From Erythrobacter sp. (GTDB taxonomy: Bacteria > Pseudomonadota > Alphaproteobacteria > Sphingomonadales > Sphingomonadaceae): a stretch of 10,531 nucleotides of DNA. Positions 8,090-10,531 of this stretch are shown here, piece after piece. The position numbers and the translations under genes are program-made. Where the stretch lies: NCBI GenBank assembly GCA_003483125.1, contig DMWU01000013.1, forward strand, positions 1 through 10,531, in the 5' to 3' direction. How positions within the stretch are numbered: position 1 is the first letter of the stretch; each line of letters starts with the position of its first letter. The notes below the pieces were generated by a model. It did not search any database and had not been told where the DNA came from. It saw only the letters and a program-made list of their open reading frames with translations.

Positions 8090-9229
8090 TTACTCCGCCA
8101 CCACTGCGTGCGGATCGAAAGCGGTCTCCTCGCCAGCCTCGATCTGTGCGGCCTTCTTCTCGACCAGCTCGACAATGTGATCGAGCATGTCGTCGCTCTG
8201 TACTTGGTGATCAGTCAAACCCGAAAGATAGACCATGTGCTTGCCGTTTCCGCCGCCCGTGATGCCAATGTCGGTTTCGCGCGCCTCGCCCGGCCCGTTG
8301 ACTACGCAGCCCAGGACAGAAAGGCTCATCGGTGTCTTGATATGCTCAAGCCTTTTTTCGAGCGTTTCGACCGTACGGATCACGTCAAAACCCTGGCGCG
8401 AGCATGACGGACAGGAAACAACCCGAACGCCCCGCGTTCTCAGGCCCAGAGCCTTCAGGATTTCAAAGCCGACTTTGACTTCCTGCTCGGGCTCGGCGGA
8501 GAGCGAGACCCGAATTGTGTCGCCAATCCCTGCCCAGAGCAGGGAGCCGATGCCAATCGAACTCTTCACGGTGCCGCCAAGCAGCCCTCCGGCCTCCGTA
8601 ATGCCCAAATGCAAGGGACAATCGACCGCTTCGGCAAGGCCATGATAAGCTGCGACCGCCAGGAAGACGTCGCTGGCCTTCACTGCCACCTTGTATTCGT
8701 GGAAGTCATGGTCCTGCAATAGCTTGATGTGATCCAGTGCGCTTTCAATCAAAGCTTCAGGGCACGGCTCGCCATATTTTTCCAGCAAGTCCCTTTCCAG
8801 GCTACCAGCATTTACACCAATGCGGATCGCACAGCCATTGGCCTTGGCCGCGCGAACTACCTCTGCCACCCTTTCGTCGCTGCCAATATTGCCGGGATTT
8901 ATGCGAAGGCACGCTGCGCCGGCATCTGCCGCCTCTAGCGCGCGTTTATAATGGAAATGGATGTCAGCGACCAGTGGGACCCGCGCGGCCTTGACGATCT
9001 TACTGAAACTTTCCGTCGATTCCGCCGTGGGGCAGGAAACCCGGATCAGGTCGGCGCCAGCATCCTCGCAGCGACGAATCTGGTCGATTGTCGCAACCGC
9101 ATCTTCGGTTGGCGTATTCGTCATGGTCTGCACCGTGATCGGGGCATCCCCGCCCACAGGCACATTTCCGACCATGATCTGCCGGCTTTCGCGACGCATG
9201 ATGTCGCGCCAAGGTCTTACCGATGACAT
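8090..9229 (-). CDS. ispG: 4-hydroxy-3-methylbut-2-enyl diphosphate synthase (IspG/GcpE)
   Basis: A cytoplasmic [4Fe-4S] enzyme of the MEP pathway that reductively converts MEcPP to HMBPP for isoprenoid synthesis (quinones, carotenoids, undecaprenol). It has an N-terminal TIM barrel with [10 protein letters not shown] (34-43), HFHYKRAL and LRINPGNIG (108-116), and a C-terminal cluster domain. Ligands are Cys273 and Cys276 ([12 protein letters not shown]), Cys308 and Glu315 ([18 protein letters not shown]), matching E. coli Cys270, Cys273, Cys305 and Glu312 with an offset of three. At 379 residues it has the usual length. The frame stays open to a TTG at 9289-9287, but the ATG at 9229 is chosen: the protein then begins [10 protein letters not shown] as in related IspG proteins, and the extra 20 residues lie in a hydrophobic shadow overlapping a terminator hairpin. 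No good Shine-Dalgarno precedes this ATG. First gene of a probable operon with the HDAC homologue. Confidence 0.96.
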   Translation of the reverse strand: MSSVRPWRDIMRRESRQIMVGNVPVGGDAPITVQTMTNTPTEDAVATIDQIRRCEDAGADLIRVSCPTAESTESFSKIVKAARVPLVADIHFHYKRALEAADAGAACLRINPGNIGSDERVAEVVRAAKANGCAIRIGVNAGSLERDLLEKYGEPCPEALIESALDHIKLLQDHDFHEYKVAVKASDVFLAVAAYHGLAEAVDCPLHLGITEAGGLLGGTVKSSIGIGSLLWAGIGDTIRVSLSAEPEQEVKVGFEILKALGLRTRGVRVVSCPSCSRQGFDVIRTVETLEKRLEHIKTPMSLSVLGCVVNGPGEARETDIGITGGGNGKHMVYLSGLTDHQVQSDDMLDHIVELVEKKAAQIEAGEETAFDPHAVVAE

Positions 9230-9267
9230 GGTCGCGCATATAGACACGACAAGGTGAAGGGGCAATG

Positions 9268-9309
9268 ACAGCCAGCGAAGAAGGTTCAATCGCTGGCTGT
9301 TTTTCGTTT
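9268..9309 (+). terminator. Intrinsic terminator hairpin, plus-strand orientation, no gene in front
   Basis: A perfect 10-base inverted repeat ACAGCCAGCG (9268-9277) and CGCTGGCTGT (9291-9300) with a 13-base loop. On the plus strand it is followed at once by a T-rich tail (TTTTCGTTTT, 9301-9310, preceded by the final T of the stem). This is a textbook Rho-independent terminator reading rightward. On the minus strand no T-run follows, so it would only be a hairpin in the ispG leader about 38 bases before the start codon. No plus-strand gene ends here, so the transcript it stops is unknown. Confidence 0.75.
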
Positions 9310-9346
9310 TGCTAAATTACCACCTGACGAGGCTTGGCACGAGCAG

Positions 9347-9367
9347 GCGACCCGCAATTGCGGTCGC
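9347..9367. repeat. Near-perfect palindrome in the ispG / hydrolase spacer
   Basis: GCGACCCGCAA pairs with TTGCGGTCGC, an inverted repeat broken only by one missing base in the right arm, centred on CAATTG. It lies between the terminator hairpin and the hydrolase start in a divergent promoter region, where an operator could sit. No regulator gene is adjacent, and the motif is not one I recognise. Confidence 0.35.
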
Positions 9368-9415
9368 AATGTTGGGCCGCTGGATCAATGAAGGGATGAT
9401 CGTCGCGATAGGCGC

Positions 9416-9439
9416 TTGACTTTGACCGCAAAACGTCAA
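9416..9439. repeat. TTGAC repeats upstream of the hydrolase
   Basis: Two direct TTGAC copies (9416-9420 and 9422-9426) followed by an inverted copy GTCAA (9435-9439), about 30 bases before the hydrolase ATG. They could be a -35 element or an operator, but no recognisable -10 box follows on either strand, so the role is open. Confidence 0.25.
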
Positions 9440-9465
9440 CCCTGCCCTTCGATTGAGAGAAGCAG

Positions 9466-10404
9466 ATGGCGGACAACAATTTCATTGAACAGCGCAGCAA
9501 AAAGCCAAGCTTGCTCATGCGGCTTGGCACCTGGCTAATATCGAAACAGCCGGAGATATTCCCTCGTACTCATGAAGGCGTGGCAAGGTATCTCGAGCAG
9601 CGCGAACTCCCGCCTGACACGCCGATGCCTGAAAAGTTCAATCGGCGTTTCAATGTCGAGTATTGGCAGGCGGCAGGGCATGATTGCCTCACCCTGCACC
9701 CCAAGGCCGGCAAGGGGGCAAAGCACATTCTCTATTTTCATGGCGGCGGTTTCGTTCTTCCCATGCTCAAGCCGCATTGGCCCTTGGTCGCCGCGATGGT
9801 TGAGGAAACCGCGGCCAGCCTGACTGTGCCGATGTATCCGCTTGCCCCGGAAAGTAGCCGAAAGCAGCAAGACAAGGTCGCCGATGCGGCCTGGGCCAAC
9901 CTCACGAGACAATGGAGCCCGTCGGAGATCATCCTTTCAGGAGACAGTGCGGGCGGGCACATGGCCCTCGCTTTGGCACTGCGCCAAATACGCGCGGGCG
10001 GCGCGCTGCCGGGCAAGCTTGCATTGTTTGCGCCATGGCTGGATGTCACCATGGCTGACGATGCGGCTCGGGAAGTTGAGCCGCATGACGTCATTCTACG
10101 TGTCGAGGCATTGCGCGCTATGGGTGCAGCCTGGGCAGGCGATGACGAGGCGGGCGGCCCAGAGTGCAGTCCACTTTATGCGGCGGAAGAAGAATTGGCC
10201 CAATTGCCCCCGACGCAAATGTTTGTTGGCCAGCACGACATGTTCGTGATCGACAATCGCACATTTGCCCGCAGGCTTGGTGCCGCAGGCGGCTCGGTCA
10301 AGCTTTACGAATATGCGGGTGCACCGCATGTGTTCATGGCGGTGCTGAATACGCGCGAAGCCAAGGATTGCCTGCGGCTGGTCGGCGAATTCGTGACAGC
10401 CTAG
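9466..10404 (+). CDS. Alpha/beta hydrolase, hormone-sensitive-lipase (HSL) family esterase
   Basis: A 312-residue carboxylesterase-like enzyme with all HSL-family hallmarks: the oxyanion-hole motif FHGGGFV (91-97; HGGG at 92-95), the nucleophile elbow GDSAGGH with Ser161, the acid Asp258 in VGQHDMFVID and the catalytic His288 in AGAPHVFMAV. No signal peptide is visible, so it should be cytoplasmic, acting on short-chain esters or lactones; the natural substrate is not predictable. The N-terminal 50 residues, with ISKQPEIFPRTHEGVARYLE, form the helical cap typical of the family. The ATG at 9466 has a purine-rich GAGAGAAG stretch ending 3 bases upstream. It is divergent from ispG and convergent, with a 4-base gap, with a probable SDR gene, so it appears monocistronic. 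Confidence 0.92.
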   Translation: MADNNFIEQRSKKPSLLMRLGTWLISKQPEIFPRTHEGVARYLEQRELPPDTPMPEKFNRRFNVEYWQAAGHDCLTLHPKAGKGAKHILYFHGGGFVLPMLKPHWPLVAAMVEETAASLTVPMYPLAPESSRKQQDKVADAAWANLTRQWSPSEIILSGDSAGGHMALALALRQIRAGGALPGKLALFAPWLDVTMADDAAREVEPHDVILRVEALRAMGAAWAGDDEAGGPECSPLYAAEEELAQLPPTQMFVGQHDMFVIDNRTFARRLGAAGGSVKLYEYAGAPHVFMAVLNTREAKDCLRLVGEFVTA

Positions 10405-10408
10405 CGCC

Positions 10409-10531
10409 TCAGGTGCTGAAGCTCTCGCCTACCAGCTCTTCGCTAAGCGACCAAAGGCGGTCGGCAGATGCCGGGTCAATCGCATAGGATCGCACGCCCC
10501 CCTCGGGCGAAGAGCCGTCGACTTCGGCCAC
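10409..10531 (-). CDS. C-terminal fragment of a probable short-chain dehydrogenase/reductase
   Basis: An open minus-strand frame enters from the right edge and ends at TGA (10411-10409), showing the last 40 residues. They contain GVRSYAIDPASADRLWSLSE followed by ELVGESF. The pattern G-V-x-x-Y-A-x-D-P followed by RLWxLSEELV is what I know from the C-termini of retinol-dehydrogenase-like SDR oxidoreductases that bind NAD(P). The Rossmann domain and the YxxxK active site lie outside the window, so the assignment rests on the tail alone. The gene converges with the hydrolase, with only 4 bases between the stops and no terminator visible. Confidence 0.55.
   Translation of the reverse strand: MAEVDGSSPEGGVRSYAIDPASADRLWSLSEELVGESFST

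Noticed and set aside
9230..9289. N-terminal extension of IspG by 20 residues from a TTG start
   Set aside because: It would run through the terminator hairpin and gives a hydrophobic stretch not expected in cytosolic IspG. The ATG at 9229 matches the usual IspG N-terminus.
9312..9530. Minus-strand open frame of 72 codons overlapping the hydrolase start
   Set aside because: No motif, no Shine-Dalgarno support, and it overlaps the start of a well-supported gene on the other strand.
1..10531. Search for mobile elements, CRISPR arrays, tRNA genes, toxin-antitoxin or defence modules
   Set aside because: No transposase or integrase motifs, no regularly spaced repeats, no cloverleaf pattern and no defence domains were seen. 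The genes look vertically inherited.

Overview
The window is ordinary chromosomal sequence from what is most likely an alphaproteobacterium of the order Sphingomonadales (an Erythrobacter- or Sphingomonas-like organism). This rests on the moderately high GC content, the N-terminal style of the IspG and aconitase proteins, and the type of L,D-transpeptidases and class IV HDAC-like enzyme present. No taxonomic search could be run. There are nine protein-coding genes, two of them cut by the window edges. I see no tRNA, rRNA, insertion sequence, prophage gene or CRISPR array.

Layout, left to right. Positions 1-2403 (minus) hold most of the aconitase gene acnA, with its last roughly 90 codons lying beyond the left edge. 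Upstream of it, also on minus, is a ten-helix EamA/DMT-family transporter (2538-3419). A divergent promoter region (3420-3572) separates it from a plus-strand, Sec-exported YcbB-type L,D-transpeptidase (3573-4898). That gene runs tail-to-tail, with an 8-base gap, into a second and unrelated L,D-transpeptidase of the YkuD_2 type (4907-5608, minus), which carries a Tat signal.

The second transpeptidase is the last of four co-directional minus-strand genes. Read in the direction of transcription they are ispG (9229 to 8090; isoprenoid precursor synthesis), a class IV (HDAC11-like) deacetylase homologue (8075 to 7158), a two-Rossmann flavoprotein of unknown substrate (7106 to 5655) and the YkuD_2 protein (5608 to 4907). 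Gaps are 14, 51 and 46 bases, so ispG, the HDAC and the flavoprotein look like one operon. The transpeptidase may have its own promoter.

A 236-base divergent intergenic region (9230-9465) follows. It contains a clear plus-strand intrinsic-terminator hairpin that terminates no visible gene, and a near-perfect palindrome. On the plus strand is an HSL-type alpha/beta hydrolase (9466-10404). It converges with the C-terminal end of a probable short-chain dehydrogenase/reductase (10409-10531, minus, cut by the window).

Functionally the region mixes central metabolism (aconitase, IspG), envelope cross-linking enzymes (two L,D-transpeptidases) and three accessory enzymes of unknown substrate (HDAC-like, flavoprotein, hydrolase). 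I found no evidence for an undescribed defence or mobile system. The most worthwhile leads are the orphan terminator upstream of ispG, the PG-binding-domain-less YcbB homologue facing a second transpeptidase, and the co-transcribed HDAC and flavoprotein genes behind ispG.
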